Of a DNA stretch of 45,321 bases, positions 8,706-17,578 are shown one piece after another. This DNA comes from Clostridium ihumii AP5. GTDB lineage: Bacteria > Bacillota > Clostridia > Clostridiales > Clostridiaceae. The stretch is from the NCBI RefSeq assembly GCF_000612845.1, contig NZ_CCAT010000048.1, forward strand, positions 1 through 45,321, in the 5' to 3' direction. The translations under genes were made by a program, and so were the position numbers. Position 1 is the first letter of the stretch; every line of letters begins with the position of its first letter. Below the pieces are notes generated by a model. The model was not told where the DNA came from. It searched no databases and saw nothing but the letters and a program-made list of their open reading frames with translations.

Positions 8706-9392
8706 GTGTATAATATTTTATTAGTTGAGGATGAGGAATCTGTTGCTAAAGTAATTAAAGCTTACTTAGAAAAACATAACTATAGAGTTTATTACACTGG
8801 ATATGGTAAAGAAGCACTGAATATATTTAAAAATAATCAAATTGATTTAGTAATATTAGATTTAATGCTTCCAGATATTGATGGAGAAAGTCTATGTAAA
8901 GTATTTTATGAACAATCTGAAGTATATATTTTTATGCTAACAGCTAAAAGTGATTTAAATTCTAGAATAGAAGGACTAAATATAGGCGCTGATGAATATT
9001 TAGTAAAACCATTTAGTCCAAGAGAATTAGTAGCTAGGGTAAATGCTCTATTTAGAAGAATTAAGAAAGAAGAGTGTCATAAAGTTATTTACAATGATGG
9101 AATTTTATTTATTGACGATGAAAGAAGATTAGTAAAGGTAAATAATAAAGAGGTGACACTGACTCCTAATGAATTTGATATTTTAACATTATTAATAAAA
9201 AATAAAGGTTTAGTATTATCTAGAAATCAAATTATAAATAAGTTATTTGGTATAGAATTTGATGGCTATGACCGAACAATTGATGTACATATAAAAAATA
9301 TAAGAAAAAAGATAGAGATTGATAGTAAAAACCCTAAATACATTATAACAGTAATAAAAGTGGGGTATAAATTTGGTGGTGATGAAAATTGA
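8706..9392 (+). CDS. OmpR/PhoB-family response regulator
   Basis: The 228-residue protein has a receiver domain with phospho-acceptor Asp52 (VILDLMLPD), acidic residues near 9-10, and conserved Thr/Lys in MLTAKS and VKPFSP. A winged-helix Trans_reg_C domain follows (GYDRTIDVHIKNIRKKI, then KYIITVIKVGYKF). GTG at 8706 is chosen as the start because AAGGTGGTGG lies 5 bases upstream and the receiver begins at once. An upstream in-frame TTG (8655) has no ribosome-binding site and adds residues unlike a receiver. The stop overlaps the kinase start by 4 bases. The regulated genes are unknown; the LanFEG-type operon 4 kb downstream is one candidate. Confidence 0.92.
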   Translation: MYNILLVEDEESVAKVIKAYLEKHNYRVYYTGYGKEALNIFKNNQIDLVILDLMLPDIDGESLCKVFYEQSEVYIFMLTAKSDLNSRIEGLNIGADEYLVKPFSPRELVARVNALFRRIKKEECHKVIYNDGILFIDDERRLVKVNNKEVTLTPNEFDILTLLIKNKGLVLSRNQIINKLFGIEFDGYDRTIDVHIKNIRKKIEIDSKNPKYIITVIKVGYKFGGDEN

Positions 9393-10762
9393 TAAATATA
9401 AGAAAAAAATTAAATAGAGTATTTATTGTTAGCTCTATTATAACGATTTTTCTTGTAACGCTATTTATTAATTTAACAATAAATAAATCATTCAAAGAAT
9501 ATATGGATAATGTTCAAAATGAAAGATATGAGAGAATCGTAAATTATTTTCAAGAAATATACAATAAGTATGGAGAGTTTTATAAAGATTCAGGGGATGA
9601 ACTAATTCATGAAGCATATATGAATGAGTATTATTTAACACTAATGGATAAAAATAAAAATGTTATATGGGGAATGAATCCTAATGATATGAAGGATGAT
9701 TTACATTTTAAACATAGAAATGATAATGATGGCGAGATATATTCATCTAAAATTTTTGAAATAAAATCTAATGAACAAAACGTTGGATATGTGGAAATTG
9801 GACAATATTCACCTATCTTATTATCAGAAGCAGATATGAATTTCATTGTATCAATAAATAGAAGTATTGTAATAAGCACAATTATTACACTTATGATAGG
9901 AATTTTAATTAGTTTTTATTTATCAAAACAATTTTCTAAACCAATATCAGAGGTATCTAAAGCGTATGTTAAACTTTCAAGGGGAAACTTTGATATAAAT
10001 ATAGAAAGTAATAGTGAAATTCAAGAGATTAATAACTTGAAAAGCAGCATTAATATATTGGCAGAAAAATTAAAATACCAAGATAAGATAAGAAAAGTAT
10101 TAATTAGTGATATATCACATGAAATAAGAACACCATTAAATATATTACAAAATAATTTAGAAGCTATGATAGATGGAGTATTTCCAATTACAAATGATAG
10201 TTTAATAACTTTAAATGAAGAAGTAATAAGATTTGGAAAATTATTAAACAACTTAGAACTTCTAAAAAAGTTTGAATTTGAAAGTGTTAAATTTAATTTA
10301 CAGAGAATTGATTTAGAAGATTTAATAATACAAATTTATGAAGAGTTTAAAGTCATAGCAAAATCAAAACAAATAAAGATTTATTGTAATATAGAAAATA
10401 ATAAGGATTATTTCATTATTGGAGATGTAGATAAAATAAAACAAGTATTTATAAATTTATTAAACAATGCATTGAAATTTACAGCAAATAATGGATTTGT
10501 ATATATTCACTTAAGTAAAATTAATAATGAAATTATAGTTGAAATAGAAGATACAGGAATAGGAATAAGTAAAAATGATTTGCCCTATATATTTAGAAGA
10601 TTATATAGAAGTGATGTTGCTAGAAATACAATAGAAGGTACAGGAATAGGATTAGCAATAGTAAAAAATATTTTAGAATGTCACAATGCAAATATTTCAG
10701 TAGAAAGTGAAATAGGAAAAGGTTCAATATTTAAAGTTACTTTTTATAATGAAAAAAATTAA
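9389..10762 (+). CDS. Sensor histidine kinase, HAMP-containing
   Basis: The 457-residue kinase has membrane segments at about 11-32 and 158-178, an extracytoplasmic sensor of about 120 residues between them, and a HAMP linker (about 179-232). HisKA carries phospho-acceptor His244 (DISHEIRTPL), and HATPase_c shows NLLNNALKFT, DTGIGI and GTGIGLAI. It starts with TTG overlapping the regulator stop (TTGA), so the pair is translationally coupled. The acidic sensor domain (runs of Asp/Glu/Asn around 95-120) would suit cation or cationic-peptide sensing, but that is speculation. Confidence 0.92.
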   Translation: MINIRKKLNRVFIVSSIITIFLVTLFINLTINKSFKEYMDNVQNERYERIVNYFQEIYNKYGEFYKDSGDELIHEAYMNEYYLTLMDKNKNVIWGMNPNDMKDDLHFKHRNDNDGEIYSSKIFEIKSNEQNVGYVEIGQYSPILLSEADMNFIVSINRSIVISTIITLMIGILISFYLSKQFSKPISEVSKAYVKLSRGNFDINIESNSEIQEINNLKSSINILAEKLKYQDKIRKVLISDISHEIRTPLNILQNNLEAMIDGVFPITNDSLITLNEEVIRFGKLLNNLELLKKFEFESVKFNLQRIDLEDLIIQIYEEFKVIAKSKQIKIYCNIENNKDYFIIGDVDKIKQVFINLLNNALKFTANNGFVYIHLSKINNEIIVEIEDTGIGISKNDLPYIFRRLYRSDVARNTIEGTGIGLAIVKNILECHNANISVESEIGKGSIFKVTFYNEKN

Positions 10763-10789
10763 ATGATAAAGGCACTTCTTCATAATAAC

Positions 10790-10823
10790 AACATAACTTT
10801 TTAGTATAAATAGTTATGTTTAA
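10790..10823 (+). terminator. Weak hairpin after the two-component pair
   Basis: Nine-base arms AACATAACT / AGTTATGTT are separated by 13 bases and followed by a short T-containing tract. It could be an attenuating terminator or an operator before the next gene. Confidence 0.45.
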
Positions 10824-10849
10824 AAGTTATATGTGAAGGAGAGTTGTAA

Positions 10850-11542
10850 ATGAATCTTAGGCATAAAAATACATATGGAAAAAGTGACAAGAAAATATAT
10901 CATGTATTATTGTCTATTTCTTTAACATTATTCATTATTCTTATAGCGGTTAAATTAACATTGGTATTTAAACCTTTATATTATTATGATATCAATAGTT
11001 TAGAAATAGAAAATAAAAGTGGATATAGTAAAGAAGAAATAGTAAAAAATTATGATTATATGGTTGAATATTTGCTTAGTTATAATAATGAAAATAAAGA
11101 GTTTGAATTGCCAACAATTAAATTTTCACAACATGGTAAAGAACACTTTGAAGATGTAAAAAGGATATTTGTAACAATTGATATACTATTATTAATTAGT
11201 TTGATAATAAATATAATAGGTATAAATATTTATTATAAAGAGAAAAAGTTTCAGTATATAAAATATACAGCAAGAACATTAATTATTTTACCAAGTATAT
11301 TAGTAAGTATTTTTATAATTGATTTTGATACTTCGTTTATAATATTTCATAAATTGTTTTTTAATAATGATTATTGGATATTTAATAAGGTAACTGATCC
11401 AGTGATAAAAATATTACCACAAGAATTCTTTATGCATGCAGCATTTATGGTACTAATAATTATAATTTTATTTAGTGTTGCTTTTAAAATAATATATAAA
11501 AAAATAGAAAAAAGAAATTATTTTACTACTATAGGATTATAA
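10850..11542 (+). CDS. DUF1461 / TIGR01906-family integral membrane protein
   Basis: The 230-residue protein has four predicted membrane segments (about 20-42, 108-128, 142-160 and 196-216). Family signatures recalled for TIGR01906/DUF1461 are present: a conserved FSxxGKEHFEDVK segment before the second membrane helix, FHKLFF-NDYWIF-DPVIKILP after the third, and the pattern ending PQEFF. The biochemical function of the family is unknown. AGGAGAG before the ATG supports the start. It lies 88 bp behind the two-component pair and may share its transcript if the weak hairpin between them reads through. No terminator was seen after it; the next gene is 235 bp on. Confidence 0.8.
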   Translation: MNLRHKNTYGKSDKKIYHVLLSISLTLFIILIAVKLTLVFKPLYYYDINSLEIENKSGYSKEEIVKNYDYMVEYLLSYNNENKEFELPTIKFSQHGKEHFEDVKRIFVTIDILLLISLIINIIGINIYYKEKKFQYIKYTARTLIILPSILVSIFIIDFDTSFIIFHKLFFNNDYWIFNKVTDPVIKILPQEFFMHAAFMVLIIIILFSVAFKIIYKKIEKRNYFTTIGL

Positions 11543-11777
11543 ATGAAAAAAATTGAACATACACATATTTATTTAAAAATACATAAAAATACATAAAAAT
11601 AGTTTCTATAAATTTTGCTACGAATTCAATACAGAATATTAAAAACTACATGTAAAGTTTTGGCGTTTATAGTTTTTGTGATGGATTTAAAAAGATAAAA
11701 TTATTAATATAATTTATGTTATAATAAAAGAATTCTTAAGATAATATGAAATTAATATAAATTATAGGAGAAAAGCA

Positions 11778-12707
11778 ATGAATTTTGTAGCTATAGATTT
11801 TGAAACTGCTAATGAAAAAAGAAATAGTCCATGTTCAATAGGAATCGTTGTTGTTGAAGATGGACAAGTTATAGAAAAGATACATTATTTAATAAGGCCT
11901 AAGGAAATGAGATTTATGCCAATTAATATTGGAATTCACGGAATTAGGCCAAGTATGGTTGAAAATGAATTAGAGTTTGATGAAATTTGGGAGAAAATTA
12001 AACATTATTTTGACAAAACTTTAGTTGTAGCACATAATGCAGCTTTTGATATATCAGTTTTAAGAAATACATTAAAATTATATAGTATAGAGTCACAAAG
12101 CTTTAATTATATTTGTACTATGAAACTTTCAAGAAATTTTTATAGTGAACTTGAAAATGCAAAGTTAAATACAGTTAATAAATTTTTAGATTATGAGTTT
12201 AAACACCATGATGCACTAGCAGATGCATTAGCATGTAGTAATATATTACTTAATATATCAAAAGAGTTACAGTTAAAAGATATCAGTAAAATATCTAAAC
12301 AGGTTGGGGTAAGTTTGGGTATTGTTAATAAAAATGGATACATACCATCATCAAATAAGGGGAAAGTGTTAAAAAAATCTAGTAGACAAGCAACTAGAGA
12401 AAGTGTAAATATAGTTGATTCGTTAAATCAAAATGCTTTTAAGGGTGAAGTTGTAGTATTTACTGGAAGGCTAGACACGATGACAAGGATAGAGGCTACA
12501 AGTTTTGTTAGAAAAAATGGTGGGAGTACGGGGAGTTCAGTAACTAAAAAAACTACTTGTCTTGTAACTAATACTAAAAATATACAAAATTTACATAGAA
12601 CTGAGATGAGTACTAAATTAAGAAGGGCTATTGATTTGAAAAATTCAGGACAAAAAATAGAAATTTTTAATGAAGAAGAATTACTAAAAAGAGCTGCAGA
12701 AAATTAA
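11778..12707 (+). CDS. DnaQ-like 3'-5' exonuclease with C-terminal BRCT domain
   Basis: The 309-residue protein has an N-terminal DEDDh exonuclease. ExoI is DFETA (Asp7, Glu9), ExoII contains AHNAAFD (Asp91), and ExoIII is HHDALADA (His144, Asp149), so all catalytic residues are intact. A basic linker (about 165-210) leads to a BRCT domain (about 215-305: VVFTGRLDTMTRIEATSFVRKNGG, then SSVTKKTTCLVTN), similar to the ligase-type BRCT. The combination suggests recruitment of a proofreading-type nuclease to DNA breaks or phosphorylated or DNA-bound partners. It is found in other Firmicutes and is distinct from the main polymerase III epsilon. The start follows TAGGAGA. Confidence 0.92.
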   Translation: MNFVAIDFETANEKRNSPCSIGIVVVEDGQVIEKIHYLIRPKEMRFMPINIGIHGIRPSMVENELEFDEIWEKIKHYFDKTLVVAHNAAFDISVLRNTLKLYSIESQSFNYICTMKLSRNFYSELENAKLNTVNKFLDYEFKHHDALADALACSNILLNISKELQLKDISKISKQVGVSLGIVNKNGYIPSSNKGKVLKKSSRQATRESVNIVDSLNQNAFKGEVVVFTGRLDTMTRIEATSFVRKNGGSTGSSVTKKTTCLVTNTKNIQNLHRTEMSTKLRRAIDLKNSGQKIEIFNEEELLKRAAEN

Positions 12708-12743
12708 TATTCCAATATTTAAAAGCAAAATTAAATCTTTTTT

Positions 12744-12770
12744 CTGTAGGTGAGGTTAAACCTTGCAAAG
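12744..12770. repeat. Dispersed palindromic repeat, family B, single copy
   Basis: The motif runs CTGTAGGTGAGGTT then AAACCTTGCAAAG, an imperfect palindrome that matches the family-B units at 33.2-33.6 kb and 41.2-41.4 kb (consensus TGTAG, a few bases, GGTT-n-AACCTTG). The following bases (12800-12880) hold AATAACTGTTAA and CAATTGTTAAAG, resembling the end of the hairpin-array element at 1.5-1.7 kb, perhaps a decayed remnant. Confidence 0.55.
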
Positions 12771-12890
12771 ATCCAATTAGATATAATTAAAGGTATTGTG
12801 AATGAAATGAACAATATCATCAATAACTGTTAAATGTCCATTATCAATTGTTAAAGCAGTTGTAAAATACATTGTAATTTAAATGTGTAT

Positions 12891-12918
12891 AAAAAAGCGT
12901 ATGGAAATACGCTTTTTT
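12891..12918. terminator. Bidirectional intrinsic terminator
   Basis: Arms AAAAAAGCGTAT / ATACGCTTTTTT with loop GGAA serve both the exonuclease gene and the convergent small gene. The minus gene stop lies within its edge. Confidence 0.9.
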
Positions 12919-13279
12919 ATATATCGTAGATTTTTTTAACATCATTTAATCCAGTTAATATTTCATCTCTTGAAAAGTTACAATCAGATAATTTTTCATT
13001 ACTCCATTCATTTATTTCACTATAGAAAAAGAATGCTAAAGACAAATATTTTGGAGAGTTATTCTTTTGTATAGCTTCAAATAAAATATTTTCAGCTTCG
13101 TTGATTTTACATTCACTTAATAAATGAATAATAGTTAATTCTAAAAGTTCTTCTTCATTCAAAACAATATTTTCACGTTTTAAATCGATATTTTCCTCAA
13201 TAGATTTTTTACCTTTTAAAATATAGCCAATTACGTTTAAAGCAGATTTTATCATCTTTAAAATATAATCATTTTCCAT
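12917..13279 (-). CDS. Hypothetical protein, DUF6483-like
   Basis: The 120-residue, acidic, all-helical soluble protein begins MENDYILKMIKSALN, followed by a hydrophobic VIGYILKG stretch and an acidic segment rich in Glu and Leu. This layout is reminiscent of the clostridial DUF6483 family, which I recall only loosely. No catalytic motif is visible. A minus-strand ribosome-binding site GGAGG lies before the ATG, and it ends at a bidirectional terminator. It is monocistronic and divergent from the LanFEG-type operon. Confidence 0.75.
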   Translation of the reverse strand: MENDYILKMIKSALNVIGYILKGKKSIEENIDLKRENIVLNEEELLELTIIHLLSECKINEAENILFEAIQKNNSPKYLSLAFFFYSEINEWSNEKLSDCNFSRDEILTGLNDVKKIYDI

Positions 13280-13342
13280 ACAAAACCTCCATATATATAC
13301 ATTTTAACATATAACATGAAAAAAGAATAAATTAGTGCAAAA

Positions 13343-13375
13343 CTTTAAGGAATCTTTAAAATTAAAGTATATACT
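13343..13375 (+). promoter_or_regulatory. Candidate activator-dependent promoter of the LanFEG-type operon
   Basis: CTTTAA occurs at 13343-13348 and again at 13354-13359, an 11-bp period typical of OmpR-family direct repeats. It is followed by a TATACT -10-like box (13370-13375) with no recognisable -35. The arrangement suggests control by an OmpR-type regulator, possibly the one at 8.7 kb. Confidence 0.5.
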
Positions 13376-13406
13376 CGATTCATGAAAAGTGAAGGGGAGA
13401 ATATAT

Positions 13407-14102
13407 ATGGAATATTTATTAGAAACTAAAAATTTGTCAAAAAAATTTAAAAATCAAACTATAGTAGAAGGAGTAAATCTATCAGTACCTAAAAATTCTA
13501 TTTATGGTTTATTAGGTCCCAATGGAGCAGGAAAATCTACAATATTGAAAATGATATGTGGAATTTATAGACCAAGTGATGGAGCAGTTTATTTTAAAGG
13601 TGAAAAATGGAATAGAGGAAATTTAAAAGATGTAGGTGTTTTGATAGAAAATCCACCACTATATGAAAATTTAACTGCAAGAGAAAATTTGAAAGTTAGG
13701 ACTACAGCATTAGGAATACCTAATTCAAGGATTGATGAAGTATTGGAGATTGTTAACTTAACTAATACAGGAAAGAAAGTAGCAGGAAAATTTTCATTAG
13801 GAATGAAGCAACGTTTGGGAATTGCTATGGCATTATTAAATAAGCCTAAACTTATTATATTAGATGAACCAACTAATGGCTTAGACCCAATTGGTATTGA
13901 GGATTTTAGAAATTTAATTAAATCTTTGCCTAAAAAAGATATAACAGTAATATTATCAAGTCATATCTTAAGTGAAGTAGAACAAGTTGTTGATGAAGTT
14001 GCAATAATATCAGATGGAGTAGTTGGATATGAAGGTAAAATAAATGAAAATTTAGAAGGATTATTTAGAAAAATTGTACTTGAAAATAGAAGGGAGAATT
14101 AA
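13407..14102 (+). CDS. Lantibiotic-immunity-type ABC ATPase (LanF/BcrA-like)
   Basis: The 231-residue ATP-binding subunit has Walker A GPNGAGKST at 37-45, signature FSLGMKQRL at about 129-137, and Walker B LIILDEP near 149-155. Where most ABC ATPases have Gln in the Q-loop, this one reads VLIENPPLYENL with Glu81, the E-loop described as a hallmark of lantibiotic-immunity ATPases (LanF). It heads a three-gene operon with two unequal permeases (LanE and LanG types). ATG 13407 is preferred over upstream GTG 13389, because GAAGGGGAGA lies just before it. No lanthipeptide synthesis gene is nearby, so resistance to foreign peptides (as with CprABC in C. difficile) is more likely than self-immunity. 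Confidence 0.9.
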   Translation: MEYLLETKNLSKKFKNQTIVEGVNLSVPKNSIYGLLGPNGAGKSTILKMICGIYRPSDGAVYFKGEKWNRGNLKDVGVLIENPPLYENLTARENLKVRTTALGIPNSRIDEVLEIVNLTNTGKKVAGKFSLGMKQRLGIAMALLNKPKLIILDEPTNGLDPIGIEDFRNLIKSLPKKDITVILSSHILSEVEQVVDEVAIISDGVVGYEGKINENLEGLFRKIVLENRREN

Positions 14103-14103
14103 G

Positions 14104-14829
14104 ATGTTAGAGTATGTTATATCAGAAACTCAAAAACTTAAACGAACTTTTAGCAAAAAGTTAATCCTTATTATCCCAATATTAAGTTTAATTTTACCAG
14201 CTGTATTAGGAGCTGGGTATGTTTTTCAAAATGGCGCATATAACTGGTGGTATACTATGTTTCTTCCAGCTGAAATTAGTATAATTTGTGCAATACTAAT
14301 AGAAAAAGATTCAAAAATAGGATATAGACAACTGTTTACATTGCCGTTTAAAAAAGAAAAGATTTGGATGGGAAAAATTTTAACATGCAGTTTATTATAT
14401 TTAATATCTTGTATTGTATTTCTAATTGGAGTGACTATAGGAGGCCATATTTTTAAAGAAACTATTACAGTTAGTAGAAGCTTTGTAGCAACTATAGTTA
14501 TATTTGTAACTTTTTTATGGCAAGTTCCAGTATGTATGATTTTAAGCAGTAAATTTGGAAGTATTGTAACAATATTAATTTCTATAATTTTCAATGCATT
14601 TGGAGTAATATTTGCAATAAAAGATTATTGGTTTCTGTATCCATCATCTATTTCAGCTAGATTAATGTGTCCTATTTTAAATATATTACCTAATGGACTT
14701 CAAGTTGAAGCTGGAACAATATTTGAAAAATCCAATGTTATTGCCCCAGGAATAATAATGTCTATTTTATATTGTATTATTTTCACGCTAATTACAATAA
14801 GATTATTTAAAAAGCAGGAGGGAAAATAA
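14104..14829 (+). CDS. Lantibiotic-immunity ABC permease, LanE/MutE type
   Basis: The 241-residue protein has six predicted membrane segments. The N-terminal region MLEYVISETQKLKRTFSKK, followed by a helix, an NWWYTMFLPAE segment and LIEKDSKIGYRQLFTLP, matches the MutE/EpiE permease pattern. Start ATG 14104 follows AGGGAGAA and lies just after the ATPase stop. An upstream in-frame extension overlaps the ATPase gene and lacks a ribosome-binding site. With the next gene it forms the membrane part of an exporter that removes peptides from the cytoplasmic membrane. Confidence 0.87.
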   Translation: MLEYVISETQKLKRTFSKKLILIIPILSLILPAVLGAGYVFQNGAYNWWYTMFLPAEISIICAILIEKDSKIGYRQLFTLPFKKEKIWMGKILTCSLLYLISCIVFLIGVTIGGHIFKETITVSRSFVATIVIFVTFLWQVPVCMILSSKFGSIVTILISIIFNAFGVIFAIKDYWFLYPSSISARLMCPILNILPNGLQVEAGTIFEKSNVIAPGIIMSILYCIIFTLITIRLFKKQEGK

Positions 14830-14830
14830 G

Positions 14831-15592
14831 ATGAAGGTATTTTCTAGGATGTTATATTCTGAAATCATAAAAATGAAGAGATCTAATGTTTTATTAACTC
14901 ATTTATTAATCCCATTACTTGGAATAGGAGTGTTTTTAGGAGCATTTGCAATTTCAAGTTATACTGATTTTGCTAAGGTTGTAGGTTATATGCAAGTTGT
15001 TGGAGTTGTATTTCCAGCTATGATTAGTATTGTTAGTGCATTATATATAGAAAAGGAATCAGTAGCGGGAAATTTTATAAATATGTTAATTGGAACTAAA
15101 GTAAAGGTGTTAACATTTATAAGTAAGATGTTAGTAATAGTAGTACTAGGTTTTTTAGCTTCAATTCTTGCATGTGTAGGATTTTTCATAGGTGTTAAAT
15201 ATGTATTTCATAATGATTTGTTTAGTATTAAATTTTATATAATTATAGCTTGTATTTTTTTAGTTAGCAGTATATTTAGTTACATATTTCATCTATTTTT
15301 AAATATGAAATATGGCAAAAGTGTATCAATTAGTATAGGAATAACAGAAAGTTTTATAAGTGCATTATTATTAACTAATTTAGGACATGGCATTTGGCCA
15401 TATATTCCATGCACATGGGGTAGTAGATTTGCAAATTATTTTAGTGTATTTAGCAATAACTTAAAAATATCTACAAGTGACATAAGGGAGATACATTTAT
15501 CTATAGTTATACTTATTATATTAACAGTTTTTGGATTCGTAATTTCAAATATATGGTTCTATTTTTGGAGCGGAAGAAATTCTGAAAGTTAA
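14831..15592 (+). CDS. Lantibiotic-immunity ABC permease, LanG/MutG type
   Basis: The 253-residue six-segment permease begins only one base after the LanE-type stop codon. It has the SEIIKMKRSNVLLTHLLIPL start and a YIEKESVAGNFINMLIGTK segment equivalent to the IEKDSK region of its partner. A C-terminal CTWGSRF motif precedes the last helices. The layout fits the MutG family. It is last in the operon, followed by a bidirectional hairpin. Confidence 0.87.
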   Translation: MKVFSRMLYSEIIKMKRSNVLLTHLLIPLLGIGVFLGAFAISSYTDFAKVVGYMQVVGVVFPAMISIVSALYIEKESVAGNFINMLIGTKVKVLTFISKMLVIVVLGFLASILACVGFFIGVKYVFHNDLFSIKFYIIIACIFLVSSIFSYIFHLFLNMKYGKSVSISIGITESFISALLLTNLGHGIWPYIPCTWGSRFANYFSVFSNNLKISTSDIREIHLSIVILIILTVFGFVISNIWFYFWSGRNSES

Positions 15593-15605
15593 ATATTAAA
15601 TAGAA

Positions 15606-15655
15606 AACTCATTGTCAAAAAGAATGTTTATATAAATTCTTTTTAGCAATGAGTT
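15606..15655. terminator. Bidirectional hairpin terminator
   Basis: Near-perfect arms AACTCATTG-CAAAAAGAAT / ATTCTTTTT-CAATGAGTT (one or two bulges) lie between the LanG-type gene and the convergent lipoprotein gene. Confidence 0.85.
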
Positions 15656-15659
15656 ATTG

Positions 15660-16292
15660 TTATTCTCTAGGTATGTTTTTTAATCTTATTGAGCTAATAA
15701 CTTTTGTGTCCTTGTCAAATTCAATATGAAGCTCTTGTCCGTATTTCCCAAGATCAGAAACAAAGTATTTAACCCAACCAACTTGATCCATATAGTCAAC
15801 TTTTGGAGTCCCATATGCGTTAATAACATCATCATATGTTGAGTTTAATGTAATTCCTTTTGGTAATACTACAGTATTTTCATAACCTTCCTTGGTTTTG
15901 GAAATTTTAATGATTCCTAACATTGCGTCATCAAAATTAACTGTATCTCCACTTGTGTTAAAAAGAGTTGCATACATACGACTTTCTTCACTTTTGCTTC
16001 CATCATCCATACAGATATCTTCAACATAATATCCAGTCTCTAAAGGCTGACCTTTATCACTATAATTATTATATTTAAAACCGTTATCTTCTAAGTTCTT
16101 AGCTTTTGTTGGTAAAGTGTATTTTACACCATTTAAAGTTATATCACCTGATAGAGGTTCTTCACTCATTTGTGAAGTATAAGTTTTAACATCATCTTCA
16201 GTCAGTTCTTTAACTTTATTAGATGTGCCACATGCAGTTAATATGAATAAACATAATGATAAGTTTAAACATAAAATAAGTAATTTTTTCAT
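15660..16292 (-). CDS. Putative lipoprotein of unknown function
   Basis: The 210-residue protein has a typical lipoprotein signal: a Lys-Lys start, a hydrophobic stretch and lipobox LTAC with Cys21 as the lipidation site. The mature part has no domain I can name. The segment ITLNSTYDDVINAYGTP resembles the short motif seen in small secreted proteins that compare two repeats (DUF4309-like or SmpA/BamE-like folds), but this is weak. The protein is expected outside the membrane. It is monocistronic, convergent with the immunity transporter, and preceded on its strand by GAAAGGATTTAT. Confidence 0.82.
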   Translation of the reverse strand: MKKLLILCLNLSLCLFILTACGTSNKVKELTEDDVKTYTSQMSEEPLSGDITLNGVKYTLPTKAKNLEDNGFKYNNYSDKGQPLETGYYVEDICMDDGSKSEESRMYATLFNTSGDTVNFDDAMLGIIKISKTKEGYENTVVLPKGITLNSTYDDVINAYGTPKVDYMDQVGWVKYFVSDLGKYGQELHIEFDKDTKVISSIRLKNIPRE

Positions 16293-16603
16293 AAATAAAT
16301 CCTTTCAAATAGAAAATATAATTTTTTCAAACAAAATAATATTCGAAATTTTTCTACATTATTATACCATATTTTTATAAAAAGTAAAATATGTGTAAAA
16401 TATGACAAAATAATATTAGAGGTTTTATTAACATTTTAATAAAATAATATAGTTACTATAAATAGGAGCAAACTTTAAAAGAAGATGTATGGCTTATATT
16501 CCACAAGAGTATTTTAAAAATTTTGAATAATCTTTCAAAAAGCTTATTGTTATGGTATAATTTATAAGCATTTCACCTAATTTAAAATAGGAGGATTAAT
16601 ATT
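16293..16603. other. AT-rich gene-free interval
   Basis: This interval lies between divergent lipoprotein and exporter genes. AGGAGG at 16589-16594 serves the exporter ATPase. No hairpin, repeat or small ORF was noticed. Confidence 0.6.
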
Positions 16604-17578
16604 TTGATAGAAGTTAGAAATTTATGCAAGAGTTTTAAAGTTTCCAAAAGAGATGAAGGTCTGGGGAAAGCTGTAAAGGCACTTTTTCATAGGGAATATG
16701 AATTAATTTATGCTCTTAAAGATGTATCTTTTAAAATTGAGGAAGGAGAAATGGTTGGTTATATTGGTCCCAATGGTGCAGGAAAAAGTACTACAATAAA
16801 AATTATGAGTGGTATTCTAAATCCAGACAGTGGAGAATGTATTATAAATGGAAGAACACCATGGAAAGATAGAATAAATCATGTAAAAGATATAGGAGTA
16901 GTATTTGGTCAAAGATCTCAGCTTTGGTGGGATGTACCTGTAGTAGACTCCTTTAGTTTAATAAAAGATATATATAAAGTACCAGACAAACAATATAAAA
17001 AGAACATAGATGAGCTTGTAGAAATGCTTAACATAAAAGAACTAATTAAAATGCCAACTCGTCAACTAAGTTTAGGACAACGTATGAGATGTGAAATTGC
17101 GGCTTCACTAATTCATAGTCCTAAAATCTTATTTTTAGATGAACCTACCATAGGATTAGATTCAGTATCAAAAATTGCAGTTAGAGAATTTATAAAAAAC
17201 ATTAATAAAGAAAGAAAAACAACTGTTATCCTTACCACACATGATACCCAAGATTTAGATGCATTAACAAATAGAATAATATTAATAGGAAAAGGACAAG
17301 TACTTTTAGATGGAAAATTAGATGAATTAAAAGAAAAATTTAATACTAAAAGAACTATATCTCTTAATTACTCAGGAAAACTAGATGCAACGTATAATGG
17401 ACTTAAAATTATAGATAATCATAATGAAATAGCCAATATAGAAATAGACACATCAAAAATTTCAGTTTCAGAGGGAATTGCATATTTATCATCAAAAGTA
17501 AATATTAATGATATACAAATAAGTTCAAGTACAGTAGAAGATGTGGTTGTTGGACTTTACAGGGAGTATAAGATATGA
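16604..17578 (+). CDS. ABC-2 exporter ATPase, COG4586 type
   Basis: The 324-residue ATPase has an N-terminal extension before the Walker A GPNGAGKST. The region VVFGQRSQLWWDVPVVDSF is diagnostic of the COG4586 group, which is paired with COG4587 and COG3694 permeases. Signature LSLGQRMRCE, Walker B ILFLDEPTIGLD and the H-loop TTHDTQD follow, then a C-terminal accessory domain. The start is TTG, with AGGAGG nine bases upstream. The last codons overlap the next gene (ATGA). The substrate is unknown; relatives are annotated as daunorubicin-type exporters only by similarity. Confidence 0.9.
   Translation: MIEVRNLCKSFKVSKRDEGLGKAVKALFHREYELIYALKDVSFKIEEGEMVGYIGPNGAGKSTTIKIMSGILNPDSGECIINGRTPWKDRINHVKDIGVVFGQRSQLWWDVPVVDSFSLIKDIYKVPDKQYKKNIDELVEMLNIKELIKMPTRQLSLGQRMRCEIAASLIHSPKILFLDEPTIGLDSVSKIAVREFIKNINKERKTTVILTTHDTQDLDALTNRIILIGKGQVLLDGKLDELKEKFNTKRTISLNYSGKLDATYNGLKIIDNHNEIANIEIDTSKISVSEGIAYLSSKVNINDIQISSSTVEDVVVGLYREYKI

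Noticed and set aside
11570-11602. Short ATACATAAAA tandem repeat
   Set aside because: Two or three imperfect copies in AT-rich DNA, without flanking structure; regarded as simple sequence.
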